Of a DNA stretch of 64,000 nt, positions 35,225 to 47,800 are shown piece after piece. Every line of letters begins with the position of its first letter. Positions within the stretch are counted from its first letter, which is position 1. The notes beneath the pieces were generated by a model that searched no databases, was not told where the DNA came from, and saw only the letters and a program-made list of their open reading frames with translations. The stretch spans positions 1 to 64,000 of the forward strand of contig JAGHQL010000049.1 of the NCBI GenBank assembly GCA_020080175.1, read 5' to 3'. This stretch comes from Glutinoglossum americanum (lineage: Eukaryota > Ascomycota > Geoglossomycetes > Geoglossales > Geoglossaceae). A program made the translations under genes and the position numbers.

Positions 35225-35620
35225 ATGAGCCCCGCCCGCGCCGTCTCGTCCGCCCCCCCTGAAGATAACAAGTACTCTATGGAATTGTCCGCAGCTAACC
35301 CCCCCCCCATCCTTGCAACCTGTCTCGAGCGCTTGCATACATAATCTCTCACCAGTGCTTTTTCTCTCTCTACGTATCACAGCCAACAATCGCCGCAGTC
35401 TACCGCATCATCTGCAGCTGGCCGCTGTGCAGATCTGCGGCGTGCGTTACTCCGTAGGCTATGGGTGTCGCGCGAACCCAGCCCACATCTTGATTTTTCC
35501 GGGGTGAGGAAATCAGATGTCAGTTTGAGGAGATTTATCTTGATTCCTGAGTATGCCCCTACCCGGCAGTTTTCTTTTCCCGGCTGGTTTTGTAATTGGG
35601 CTCGCATTGCAGAAGGATGA
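35225..35620 (+). CDS. Possible small two-exon gene
   Basis: An ATG at 35225 opens MSPARAVSSAPPEDN and can be spliced from 35271 (donor GTACTC) to 35383 (acceptor CACAG) in phase, giving NQQSPQSTASSAAG and a stop at 35618. It sits about 360 bp from the divergent Mdm12 start. The product is about 94 aa, disordered at first and basic later. I recognise no family, and a further intron (GTGAGG near 35505) is possible. Treat as a candidate only. Confidence 0.25.
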
Positions 35621-36919
35621 AGTATCCACATAGAGTTCAATGGCTAGCGTGTGTGGGTGGTGGGGTAGGTTGTCTGCCGCCGTCTGTATGTACGGTGCCT
35701 TGGGACCAACGGCAGGATCACCAGAAACAGCCACCTAGCAGACCAGACGGAGCGTGTAGGGTCCGACGGTCGGAACCAGTCATGGTGAGACGTACAGTGT
35801 GTATTTTCATGACTCGCTACATGGTCCGAGAACTTGTCCCCGCCGGCGAAAAGCCACAGAGTACCTCCGTTCCGGAAAATATCCGCTGGGCAGCGGGTAT
35901 CGAGAACCCGTTTTTGGCGGACGCGGGCCGCAGATCGGAAAAGCGTGTCAGAGGCGTCCTGGAGTATGAACTGGAGACCTACATGGCATGTGCAGTTGAT
36001 TCAGCGCCCAGGATCATCGGGATGCATATAATATCGACGCGCCTATTGGGGGCCAAATGCGAGCAGACGCAGCAAGTCACCAACACGAAGTTTTCGTTGG
36101 GGTTCTCTTAACCGCCCCCAATATTTTCCCGCAATCACCTGATTTGATTGGCATGCATGCAATACTTGTTCTGCTGCAGTTTTCTCCCAAGGGCCTGGGA
36201 ACAGCAGGCAGATCGAACTCTATCCAGAAAGTGGTGTGATTCAGAGGGCTGTAGAAAGCGGATTTTGCATACGCGGGCCATCGGTCATCATGCGTCGTGT
36301 ACCGGTGATAGGTAGTCGACGTGTGAAATTCAATCTCTCGGACTTAGCAATGCCTCCTTGAGACGAGTACTTACATAGGTTGACTCGCTGTCCTCGCATG
36401 TCCTGGGCCCATGTCCCCGTGTCTCCATGCATGAGCTGCCCAGCTACACAGGGGACTTCGGCGAGATCGTCAGCAATGATTAGGTACTTAGCCGCGCAAG
36501 ACTGGTCGAGAAGGTAAGTTGGATATTTATCGTGGGGCGGGAGGATGGTTGAATCTGAAATCGGCGCCATGCACCTGCAATGAAGATTGTTTTAGTACCA
36601 CATCCCGATTGCGCGTCTTACCGTGAGTCCCAGCGAGAGAGAGAACAGCACACATCGGAGAGGAGATTTGCAGATGCAGCGCTGCGAAATACGCTCGTAA
36701 GCACCGTCGCGTACCGTAGTCCATAACCCAGCTCTCTATTTGTTTTTGTTTTTTCTACTTTCCCTCAGCGGCTGAATTCCATGGCACATTGCTGCAAGTA
36801 AGGTGCAGTACTAGGGACAGCTTTTGGCACAAACGCCCTGGTTCAGGCTGGAAAACGTCACAGGGCGTGGGCGCTGCACGAACCGTTTCGAATGGAGAAG
36901 GAGGAGAACCACCAGCTTT

Positions 36920-37015
36920 TCTTTTTTTTTTTTGGCATTTTTCTCCTTTTCTCCTTTTCTCCTTTTTTCCTTTTTTCCTTTTTTCTTAATTTTTTTTTTT
37001 TTTCAAATCTTAATT
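36920..37015. repeat. T-rich low-complexity tract
   Basis: This is a run of T homopolymers joined by short C-rich breaks (TTTTCTCC-type units repeated several times). It explains the phenylalanine-rich open frames seen in all three forward frames. Confidence 0.85.
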
Positions 37016-40000
37016 CTTTTTACGTTCAGTCCTGCTTCAAGGTGATAATTGACCCGGTGCAAAGGTCTCGGCGCAATGCTACCCGAGGCAAATGATAGGT
37101 CAAACATCGCGCCATGACGGAAAATTGGTGAGAGGGCGGCATGGAAATGTGCACCAAATACGGTCATTCGGCATATCTAATTATCTCTCTTGCAGGGCAC
37201 ACATTGAGACCTGTCTTCTGCCAGGGTGATGTGGGAGGAAGAGCAACGCTCTCTATTACCGATACTATGAGCTAGAGAATAAAACTCCCAAAGGAAGAGT
37301 ATCGCACTCGACTTCAGATAGAGTGAAGATAGGATGAAACACGGTCCGCGTGCCCACATGCCCACATGCCCCACATGTTCTTTTTTACCCTAGGCCATTG
37401 GGGATCTCATTCCCCCCGAATCCATATGCGCCACTTGAAATGTAGAAAATTAAGATAAAATCGAAGATCAAAGATTAAATGTCATGTTCCCGGAAGGAGC
37501 CCACTCGCTGAAGTCATATGGAGTTCCCGATCGCCTCACCTCACTGCATGTAGCCCCGCTCTCTTGTTTATGATAGGGAAGGAAGCAATTCTGCGTTGTC
37601 TCTGCAGCTTGCGCGGGAAACAACCCGGGTGGGAAAATGGAAAACAAATACCACGAGGTCAGATACGAACACCTCTCGAAAGTCCGAAGGAAAACGCGCG
37701 TGAATCCAGCGGCCATTCTGCCTCGTAGATACATAGCATGTAGAGGGTTCTAGTAGCAGTTGAGAGCGTGATCATAAACCGCCAAACGCCTGGCACTGTG
37801 GTCAGCCTAGACAACGCAGATTCCCGGTGAGGACAGAATCTCGATTGTGGTGAGATCGATGGCGGGGTAGTGTAACCTCCATGGAAGTAACGCACCTTTC
37901 AAAGCTACGGCTACCGTCTCCCGCCATTAGCGGCCTCGCAATAATCGCAAAGATCATCGTGCGGCACCTGCTTCTCTTTGTATACAGGACACTTGCCATC
38001 GGCGGCTCGAGACTTTGCACATGGCGCCGTCTCTACTCGAGTATGGCCACACGTATAGCGGTGGATGATGTTCGTGCACATAGTCTTTGTCCGTGTCTGC
38101 CTGCTTGCCTGCTTGTCTGGCTATCTGGCTAGATAGCTGGCTAGACGGCTAGCTGGTGGGTTGAGTGGTTAATGCCCTAAGCACAAGTCGGAGTCGAGCG
38201 TTCCGACTGATCACTTGCGACAATTGAGACTGCTGAGGGATTCAGAGCAATCCAAAGGCGATGTAGATAAATAGGCGTGAGGAATTGGTGCGGCGGCGGT
38301 ACGGACTCTAACCTCGGAGTTTTCGTGCCTAGAAGAGATGTGGATGTGGAGGAGATTTATTTAGGTAAACACGAGGCGCAGAGAGAGAGTGGGTTGAAAG
38401 GTTGAGCACGGACTCTTCCGCCTATGCTAGCGTCGCAGCTACTAACTTCAGAGCCGTATGCAGAGCCGTAAGCAGCAGGAGGTTAGAGATGCCCTAGGAT
38501 TGACTTCGATAAAATATTGTGAAACTCGAAACCTGTGGAATCCCCTGCGTTGACAGTTCACTTTTGCCGTTCCAGAACCTCAAACGGCCATCAGGTATTA
38601 TCGCGTCTGTGCGTCCGTGGGAAAAAGAAGGCAGGAATTATCAACGATGAATAAATTTCTTCCGTTCCTTTTCGCGCTTGCGCGGGAGTGTCGGCGTGAG
38701 CAAGAGCAACAGAAAGATATATCGTATAGGTGAAAAAGAACCCGTATCGCAGCGCAGCGCAACCATGGGCTGGCAGCAGCACCTTTATACTATCACCAAC
38801 GCAGCAAGGTCCAGGGTCGAGACACCTTTACGAACGGACGTATACCCCCCCCCAAAAAAAAAAAACCCTTTAAACCCCATGCCTTTTCATCCCCATCCCA
38901 TCGCGTCCGCATTGCTGCCCATCTACCCTCTCTCAGACGCTGGTTCCGCCCCAATGGTAATCAGTCTGCTGCTGTCTCGTTCTCGTCGCTGGCAGGGAGG
39001 CAGAGAGCCGTTGGTTTCCCGAAAAAGGCGCGGACCCGCGGCACAAGGCTACACGCCGTCGGTCCTCAGTACTAGGACTGTTTCTGGCGTCTCGTGCAGT
39101 CTTCGCTCTGTTCACTTGTCTGTGATGCGGTGTTGAAGATGTGAGTGGCGGCAGCACCAACCACTTGATTTAATCCACATGCTCTATTCAGTTATTCCAC
39201 GTTTTCCCATCCACTGAACCCACGCAAGATTACCTAAGTTGCCGCTGCAGCGCTCCGCTTCTGGGTAGATACGCTGCTACGTTTACTTCTCTTCGGCTAT
39301 TTGAAAATCCTGATCTCGTACAGTTACTACGGAAACTAGTTGGGTCGTGGATATGAGGAATGGGTGGACAGAGTGATCGAATAAGCACTATCGTGTAAAC
39401 CAAGGTGGCGAGCGGCCTCTGATGTGAAGGCAGACTCTCTTTTCGTGGTGCCCGATTGGTCTGCGTGCGGGTCACTCGCAAAACGGCAAAAGGGTAGCCA
39501 TGTATAGTGAGAGAGATTGGTAGGTACCGGCGATGGTGGCGGTGTTGGAGTTGGTGGTAACGCAGCTCCAGGGGATCAATCGCTGAACCGAGTACTGACG
39601 GGAGGAGGTTGGTTTTGCGGTCCAATGAGTGTCGCGAGAGCGTTTGGGCAATGCACCGAAATGGCGTGGTTATTTTGCTTCCTTTTTCCTGCTCTATTTT
39701 ATTTTTCTCAGGCGGCGTTATATATCCCACTGGAAACTAGATGAAACGAACACTTACAAAGAGGAATTGCTCGCCGCCCTACGAGTGGGTTTGATTCGTT
39801 TCCTTGCACTTTTCAGGGCTGTATTTATCACCTGCTGTCTGTACCGGTTTTCTCGCCACCTGAAAGCAATATTCACGATGACCTGGCCTGCTGTGGGAGA
39901 AGTGGGTTGGTTTCGGGTAGATGATTGGATATATGGGTTTAGTGAAACTCAGTCAGCTCTTGTACGACCAAAACTTTTGTCTAGATTTCGGCAAGGAACA

Positions 40001-42262
40001 AATCCCAATGGGGGGTCGTGGCTAGATCTGGTTTGTGAGGTGTCAACCGAGGCTAGGAGTACTCTAGGTCAAGAGTCTTCCAGGCGGTTAAGGCAGGGGA
40101 GGTTATACGGAGTAGAAATCCACGCCAATGAACGGATGAACGTTGAGAGATGCACGGTCTCCGTTATGTATGCAATGTCTTTGGCGTATATGCACGGCAC
40201 AACCATTCAGAGTTGACAATTTAAGGGGTGGAAAAAAGGCCCACAAGAGTCCAAGTAGGGAGGCTAATGCCGGGTTGTTTTCAAAAAAAGGTCTGACAGG
40301 AGTGCCCTGTCTTCCCGCGTCGATATGGCGACATTCAGAAGGCCCGTTCCGTACGCACGTATGCGGCGTCAGGGAGGGCTGGCCCGAGTGTCTTAGTCTG
40401 AGTGAGAAAATACCAAGTAACATGTTTCGGCCCGCAAAAATTCTGATGAAAATAGGGCTAATTATAGTGGGGGTCACAGGTCTCTCCGCAAAATGTTTCT
40501 TAGAGACGTTAGAGCCTTGGGAGATGTCTAGCGCACTCTTGACATCATTTATCTATGAGAGATAAGGCAAAGAGATGCTATGCATGTATGGGGACTTGGT
40601 GGTGGAGGGAAAGACCACAATTAGCAGCTGCGAGAAAATGTCTCGGGATTGCGACACATTGGATGAGTGAATAAAGGCGACGGATCGAACGAACGAATGG
40701 AAAACAATGAATTAAGCGCCCTCAAGATGTTCGGCAGGAGCATGATGAGGCGTGGAGTCGCGTAATCGCCAGTGAGAGCGAGAACCAGGAGTCAACTCTG
40801 AGATATTTCTTTTGGGTCTGAGCAGATTTGTATGCACAAGTAGGTTTCCCATGGCTCTCACTAAGACGGCATGATTGGGAAATCCGAGTACAGAAGAAAA
40901 GACAGATATGCAGCCCGTCAGGCCACCTGGTGATGTGTGGAAAGGAAAAATGCGGACAAATCAGACCCCCGCAGCTTTTCCACAATATCCGTGTGCCGTA
41001 AGCAGTTAGAGGCAAAGGCTCACGCACCCTGCAGCGGCGATGAGCAAGCCGCTCTGTATGATGAGAGCTCATGTCAACGCATCTCCCTGCAGCGGGTATG
41101 ACGGACGTAGTGAAGCCGCGGGGCGTGGTCGCGGCACAGAAGGTCTTCCGAGACTCCGAGAAAGAATAACGCCAGGGAAAAGAGATAGGCGGGACCAGAT
41201 CTGGATGAAGATATATATGTAGCCATGAGCGGGGCGGTGAATTCCGCCGAGCGATTTACCTGAAGCCCAAAGATCATTTTCGGGGCGTTGGATCGAATCA
41301 ATGTTCAACCGACGGCCGGGGGTAATCCCCGAGATGCGTGATGACACTACGACGGCACCGGATGAATATGATTACCATCACGCTGGAACATCGGTCTCTC
41401 GATTCCTACACGACGGAAAATCAACAAACCCGACATTCGCCGTGCGGCAGGCCTCGGCTATTGGGATGGTGACACTGGAGAGCCGTTTTCGACGAAAAAT
41501 TCTAGGAGAGTGGGAAATCACAAACTCAATGGAGCAAGATTCAATGAAGCACGCAGCAGTCGGTCGAGCAGCCAAAGGCGGCGGGTTGTCTCGGCCAGGA
41601 AGGTACCAAGATTCTAGAGTCATCGTCATACGAGATCCAGGGACGATGCGTGCAGTCTGAGAGGCGGCTGGAAACGGCCCAGAGACTTTCTTGGGCTTCG
41701 CTGGGCGTCGCCTCGGAGGAAGTCAGGAGACCTCACGATCAGGCGGATTGTTTGAAATCTCAGCGCGAATCTCAAACCTTAAGCGATATTTCCAGAGCGA
41801 GGGCTAACTTCTCTAATTTCTAGCCGTGACATAGTGCCGAGCTGGAGCCCACAGCATCCAACTCACCTCCTCTCCCCACGTCCTCCATCCACTCCTCTTT
41901 GATGTCGTTCAAAGTCTTCGGTCCGACGCGCCAGCAAACCTGTTTTGCCCAGCTTCGCCAACACGGGTAGAGTGATGTTGCGGGGTCGATCAATAATTTT
42001 CTAATTTCCCTTTCGAGAGATGGCAACATCTTCGCGTACTACGTTCTCCAGCATGTATTGGACTTTGCGTCATACACCCCAAACCCAGGCATTTACGGAC
42101 AGCGCTTGCGGCTTGTTTTCATCCGCGGCCAATTGTAACTGTCCCCCAGCCCGCGTGGTGAAGAATTCTAGGGCGGTGGCACGAACCCAACAACAAAAGC
42201 AACATCGACAGGAGGGGTCACCTCGTCAAGTGACTCGAACAAAATATTTTGTCCCCCTCCGT

Positions 42263-42272
42263 CTATATAAAT
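42263..42272 (+). promoter_or_regulatory. TATA box of the 118-aa gene
   Basis: CTATATAAAT lies 79-88 bp upstream of the ATG at 42351, following a pyrimidine-rich stretch. The spacing suits a short fungal 5' leader and suggests a strongly or conditionally expressed gene. Confidence 0.65.
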
Positions 42273-42350
42273 CCGCTCCCCGACCGTGAAAACGAAGGGC
42301 AGAGGACGGGAAAACAACAGACTCGAACAAGCCACCGCAACCTAGCTACA

Positions 42351-42707
42351 ATGTCCTCCTCGAACGCTGCAACTGCGACCAAAGAATTCTTCCTCGCATC
42401 CGTCTCCGGTGCGCCCCAGCAGCCACTTCATTCATTCCTTTGCCTCGCTCCGGTTCAGTCGGCTTCCTACCCCCCGCAGCCTTCCGTGGGAGCCGCCTCC
42501 CCGAACGTCATGAAAGCAACTCCGGATACCGGAGTCCCCACCCCACCGGGGGATTTGGTACTCGGGGCCGAAGTCAGCCAGGCGATGAAGTTTAGGAGGT
42601 CGAGCAGCGTGAGCTCGGATGGGGTTGGTCCAAGGAGGTTCCTCAAGCTTGGACCCGTTTTCTCGGGTGGTCAACCAGGTGTAGGCGACTACGCGGACGA
42701 CGAGTAG
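42351..42707 (+). CDS. Small conserved ascomycete protein
   Basis: An intronless frame encodes 118 aa starting MSSSNAATATKEFFLASVSG. An upstream in-frame ATG at 42249 exists, but the TATA box lies between it and 42351, so 42351 is preferred. The C-terminal half carries MKFRRSSSVSSDG and RRFLKLGPVFSGG, ending in an acidic DYADDE. I recall short ascomycete proteins with an RRSSS...FLKLGPV core and acidic tail that are conserved but uncharacterised. RRSSS is a possible basophilic-kinase site. There is no signal peptide or membrane span; the protein is probably disordered. The role is unknown. Confidence 0.7.
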   Translation: MSSSNAATATKEFFLASVSGAPQQPLHSFLCLAPVQSASYPPQPSVGAASPNVMKATPDTGVPTPPGDLVLGAEVSQAMKFRRSSSVSSDGVGPRRFLKLGPVFSGGQPGVGDYADDE

Positions 42708-44813
42708 GAGTCGGGCGGCACGACGACTTCGATTCCCTCGGTCGGATAAAAAGTGTTCACATGGGATTGGCATCAGCGAGCTACAGTTTCTTGGCGTCTG
42801 AATTCAAAGGTTAGTTCTTCGAGGCGGCAGCGGGGGGGCATACATTCTGGCGCAGAGATTGGTCGGTCATTAGTTCATGTTTAACAAAGCTGTATCGTTT
42901 TGGAGTTGGAGTGTGAGTATGTTCGGTTCGGAACCAGCGAATGGGCAATATCAAAATAATTTCGTTTGATTCTATGAATTACTATTTTGTTCAGATAAGA
43001 TAATAGCATTGCGTTAACATACTTCGTAATCCCCCACACTTTGACCGACGTATCGGGGATCCGGACACCCTCTTATGACAAGATGTTTCATTCTTTTTTG
43101 GTGTTGATGTGTTACCGTTCTTGGATATGACAAACGATGTAAGGCTGAGCCATCGAGAGCCAATCAGCAGGAGGATCTGTGTTATTGCGATACACGTGAC
43201 TTTAATGCGAACCCACGACCAATCATGTTCCTCATGCGGCCATATGTTTCAATATTGTTACGGGACCCCTGAGGCTTTCAACGGTATCCATGCCGTTATA
43301 TATCCCTGCGAAGGTGATCGGGTTCCTTGGAGCTTCTCGAATTATGACCAAACGCCACTAGCCCGCTGCTTGCCCGAATCGAGGTCTACACCATACTAAA
43401 AACTCATGTGCACTCGAGATCTCATCAAAAGCAAGTCTCTGGAGCGACACGATACGAGAAGCAAGGGCCATCGGATCGGGGTTTTGGGAATCTCATGCAT
43501 CACCCTAGCCGCCATGCACCTTGGGGAAAGCCTTGATCTTGAAACATCTTTGAGAGATTAAAGGTTCGTGGAACCTCATCCTTTCGCCAATACAAAGTAA
43601 AAATCACGCTGGCTTCACGTTTGCACAAAGTTTTGTACGGACATTCTGTGTGTCTACGGCGCTTGACGTCTCGGTGGGATCTGATCGCTGGTGACTTTAG
43701 CAAGTCGTCGTGCTTAAACGGGAGATTCGTGGGCTTATCTGATACGGACCTCCCGCCACGAAAAGAACGCCCGAAAATGATGTCCGTCTCCATCCGAACC
43801 CCAAAACAACGTTACTTCTGGAGACATCGTGCCGACGAACAACCAGTTCAGAAGGCCGCTCTTTTCATACAGTAGTAGCGGTGTGCGAGGCTTCCCCTGC
43901 ATGTCGCTGGCAAGCGGATGAATGGAGCGAAATTATCGGAGACGACGTAGCCTCATGCCTTGTCAACAGAGCTGCCGACCATATGTAAGACCTCATAAAC
44001 GTACTGTCAACTTAGCCCAAATGGGTTTCCAAGGATTTGGCCTTGTTCGTTTCAATGGGATACATAGTACATGTAGCCGGCTGCGCACGACAAAGTAGTA
44101 CCGAACACAATTCGCTTAGTTGTCTGCGAAGTGTTGCACTGATAGAGCCGTGCGCTGGGAGGGGGAACATTGCCGTTTGAGATGGGTGCATGGAGTTGAA
44201 TCACCGCTGCATACATAAACATATTGCTAGATTTGCTCGGAGATAGTCCCCGCGCCAACTGAAGGAGCGGCGGTTGAGAGATGATGTATCGCGTAGCATA
44301 CTTAATAATTAGATACCTAAACTGCCCTGGCTATCCTATGGTGTTTAGAAGGAGGTTCTGTTGATGGTTGTTCGGGTGAGCTGTTGGTCGCGTCGGCTGC
44401 TGCCCCTATTTCTCAAACGCGCACTTTCCCTTTCTTGTGTTGCCCCGTCCGTCATTAGAGCCCAGCAGAAAAGGAAATTGCTCGACGGCTCCGACCTCAA
44501 TCATTGTCCTTGTCGACCTCCGACACCTGCATCACCATCGAAAAGCTACGATCGCGCTCCAGAATAAAGGCCATGTTTAGTGGTGCGCGTCGTTGTTGAG
44601 TCTCTTCTGATTGAGCTGCGACACGTCGCACCCTTGAATTTTCGTTAGTTGCGAGTTCGGCTTGTGATTGCAGCCTCAATTGCTGTTCGTTTCGCATATC
44701 TCCTATGCCGGCAGCACTTGGAAAAATTCATCAACTTGGCCATCAACAGGGCCATCGACGCATCAGCTTGGCTTTCCGAGCCCCTCTGGTCCCAACAAAT
44801 CTGCGGTATTAAG
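42708..44813. other. Intergenic region upstream of the kinase
   Basis: No gene was recognised. The first part should be the 3' end of the 118-aa gene; the last 400 bp or so probably carries the promoter, 5' leader and unresolved first exon of the Kin4-like kinase. Confidence 0.5.
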
Positions 44814-47800
44814 CATCAAAAACACGGGAACCTGCCAAGGTGTCTGCCACGACAGCTTCAAGACCGCTCCCTCACTTCTCTCACTACCCGCCTTTCCCTT
44901 CTTCCTCATCATCCTTCCCTTCCACACCTACAACTGTCATACCTGTTGGCTGCCGGTCCGCCGCCTCAACCGCCAGCTCGTCTGGAAAGTCGCAAGCCTC
45001 CGAAGCAGCTAGTGGCGGAAAGCAGCCTTCTGTACCTCATTTTGGTGGCCTGTTGTCAAAGGTTGGTGGTGCCTTCGACGAAGTGGACGAGGTGCCAGTG
45101 GCACAGGAAACTCTTTTAATGCCGGTTGTTGATTTGGATCAACCAGCTTCGACTTCGCCCCGGCAGCGTCAGCATCGGTCAGCTACATCCGTTCAACAAC
45201 AAGTATCCGGCAGGTCTATAGTAGAAAAAGAGGGAGATATGTCTTCAACCATGCCACCTGCGACGCAGTCTACGGCTCTGGCCTCGCCACCAATATCGAA
45301 TCGCCAGTATCAGCAGCAGCAGGCCGCTCAACAATTCCACCTTCAGCAGATGGTGAACGCGTCGCCCTCGGCAACCTCTTCGCGTAGACCCTCTCGACGG
45401 CCCAGCGGCAACAGCTCTTCATCCCCAACAGTGAACAGCCCTCAACAGTCACAATTCTATTCACCGAGTGGATCTAACGCTGCAGGGTCTGATAAATCAA
45501 CCCCTCGGGCGAGAAACGTACAGCCTTCCGCAAACGCGTCTCCTGCCACACCTACTACACCTACGGTCTTTCCTCCTTCTAACAATGCCTACATTACCCA
45601 GCTAGAAGTCCGTGGCGGACCTCCAATACCGCCACCTCCCCGGACTTCATCCCAACAGAGGGTGCAGTCAACCACGGCCACAGCCCCGGTGACGCCTACG
45701 GAAAGGGGGACTGCATCTAGGAAAACAAGTAAAACGGCTGATGAGAAGCCCGCTTCATCACGAGCAGCCGGTACTAGCGATGGAAGAGGCCCTAGAGAGC
45801 GAGGAACCGGTGAGGGATATGCTAGCAACAGTGATCGGGAGAGAGCGAAGGATGACATGTCGTCACCCCCAACTGCTGCCGCATCGGGAGCGCGGTCGAG
45901 GCGGAGGGGCCAGCAGTCTCCTCAGGAGGAAGGTCTACAGAGATCATCCAGCACGAGAGAAGCGAAAGCAAGGCAACCAACAGCGGCGGCCCAGAGTCAT
46001 TCCACTACCAGTGTAGGGGCAGGCACTGGATCTGGACCTTCCAGGGAGGGGAGTGCCGTGCTAAATCGGGTGGTTGTAACTGACCCTGAGGTGGGCATTG
46101 AACGGGAGCGTGAACGGATGACCGAGGCTATTCCACAAGGCACCACCCCAGTTACCGGCCTGGGGCTTGTCGGAAGCGAAGGCGTGGAAGACGGTGGGCG
46201 AGGTAGTAGCAAGAGGCAGGATCATTCCGGCAGCAATTCCCGGCGAAAGGAAACTAAATTTGGAGATTACATACTTGGCCAGACGCTTGGTGAAGGTGAA
46301 TTTGGGAAGGTAAAGATGGGCTGGAAAAAAGATGGCGGCGTGCAGGTTTGTTGACTTGGCAGTCTTCTCTGACTCTGCTGACATTGTTATTATGCAGGTT
46401 GCAATTAAGCTTATTCGTCGAGAGAGCTTGGGATCTAACCCCAGTCGTCTTCCTAAGATCCACCGTGAGATAGCAATTCTTCGAGAACTCTCGCATCCGA
46501 ATATTGTTCGGCTTCATGAGATGGTTGAGACCGATCACCATATTGGGATCATTCTAGAATATGCGTCTGGTGGAGAACTCTTTGACCATATACTCGTCCA
46601 TCGCTACCTGAAAGATCAGCCTGCACGTCGTCTATTTGCGCAACTAATATCCGGTGTGGGTTATCTTCATAAGAAAGGGATTGTGCATCGCGACCTTAAG
46701 CTCGAAAACCTGCTGCTCGATCGTAATCGCAATATCATCATCACCGACTTCGGATTTGCAAACACTTTCGATCCTACTGACGAGCTTAGCGAAGAGGTTG
46801 AATACAACTTGGGAAACAAAGAGTTCGTAAAGCAGACGGACCTGGAGAAAATCAATTCGAAAGGTCATCGGAGAGGAGACCTAATGCAGACCAGCTGCGG
46901 AAGCCCTTGCTATGCCGCACCTGAGCTGGTGGTAAGTGACTCTCTTTACACGGGCATGAAAGTTGACGTCTGGAGCTGCGGGGTGATCCTAGTGAGTTGC
47001 TCTTCCCCGATGCTGAAATATTGTGTAGCTAACTCGGCTCGCCAGTACGCTATGCTTGCGGGCTATCTCCCTTTCGACGATGATCCGGCAAACCCCGAAG
47101 GCGACAATATCAATCTTCTTTACAAATATATCGTTTCGACCCCTCTCACTTTTCCCGAGTATGTGACTCCACATGCTCGCGATCTCCTCAGGAGAATACT
47201 CGTCCCCAATCCAAGGAAGCGGGCAGATCTCTTTGAAGTGGCAAGACACAGTTGGCTGAGCGAATATTCTCATGTTGTATCGTTTATCACAAGCAGCACG
47301 ACAACTACGGGAGATATTGCGAACACCACTGTCACTGCTGGTATGACTATTTCTCGCACATCATCAAACTTCCCATACACAGGACTACTCCCATATGCCA
47401 CGCGATCCAACAGCATGACTGCAATGTCTGTTCTAACGAAGATAATAGATGATCATACGGACGTTCCTCTGTTAGCACGAAGTGCTTCTGTCAGAGAACC
47501 ATCGACCAGGTCGCACCACCACGCACCTGCGGTTGGAGGGTTGAGCCAAAAACATGGCAATGTCGATCAAGACTCTCAAGCTATAGCATCTAAATCGCAA
47601 CGGGACGCAAAGAGGAGGACGGTCCAAGTGGAATATGTAGCACCTCATTCGCAGACCACACGAGGCGAGTCTTCGGGAGCAGGCGGGAATAGCCCATCCA
47701 ATCCTGTCACTGCTCCAGCCGCTGCGTCTTCATCAAGGACGCGTGCAAGAGCTGGGAGCCAAGGTCCAGTTGAAGTTCCACCTATCCCTTCCCAAGCTAC

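Larger units (their letters stand above)
34866..42350. other. Long gene-poor region
   Basis: About 7.5 kb without a gene I can support, apart from a weak candidate at 35225-35620. It includes the promoter of Mdm12, a T-rich low-complexity tract at about 36920-37015, and short repeats near 38095-38160 with repeated GCTAGCTGG-like words. Open frames of up to 195 codons exist (for example 39629-40216) but none carries family words or sits beside plausible splice sites. Confidence 0.5.

Noticed and set aside
35596-36111. 171-codon plus-strand open frame
   Set aside because: No recognisable motif; treated as chance.
39629-40216. 195-codon plus-strand open frame with a hydrophobic start
   Set aside because: No family words, no promoter or splice support; composition is like the surrounding spacer.
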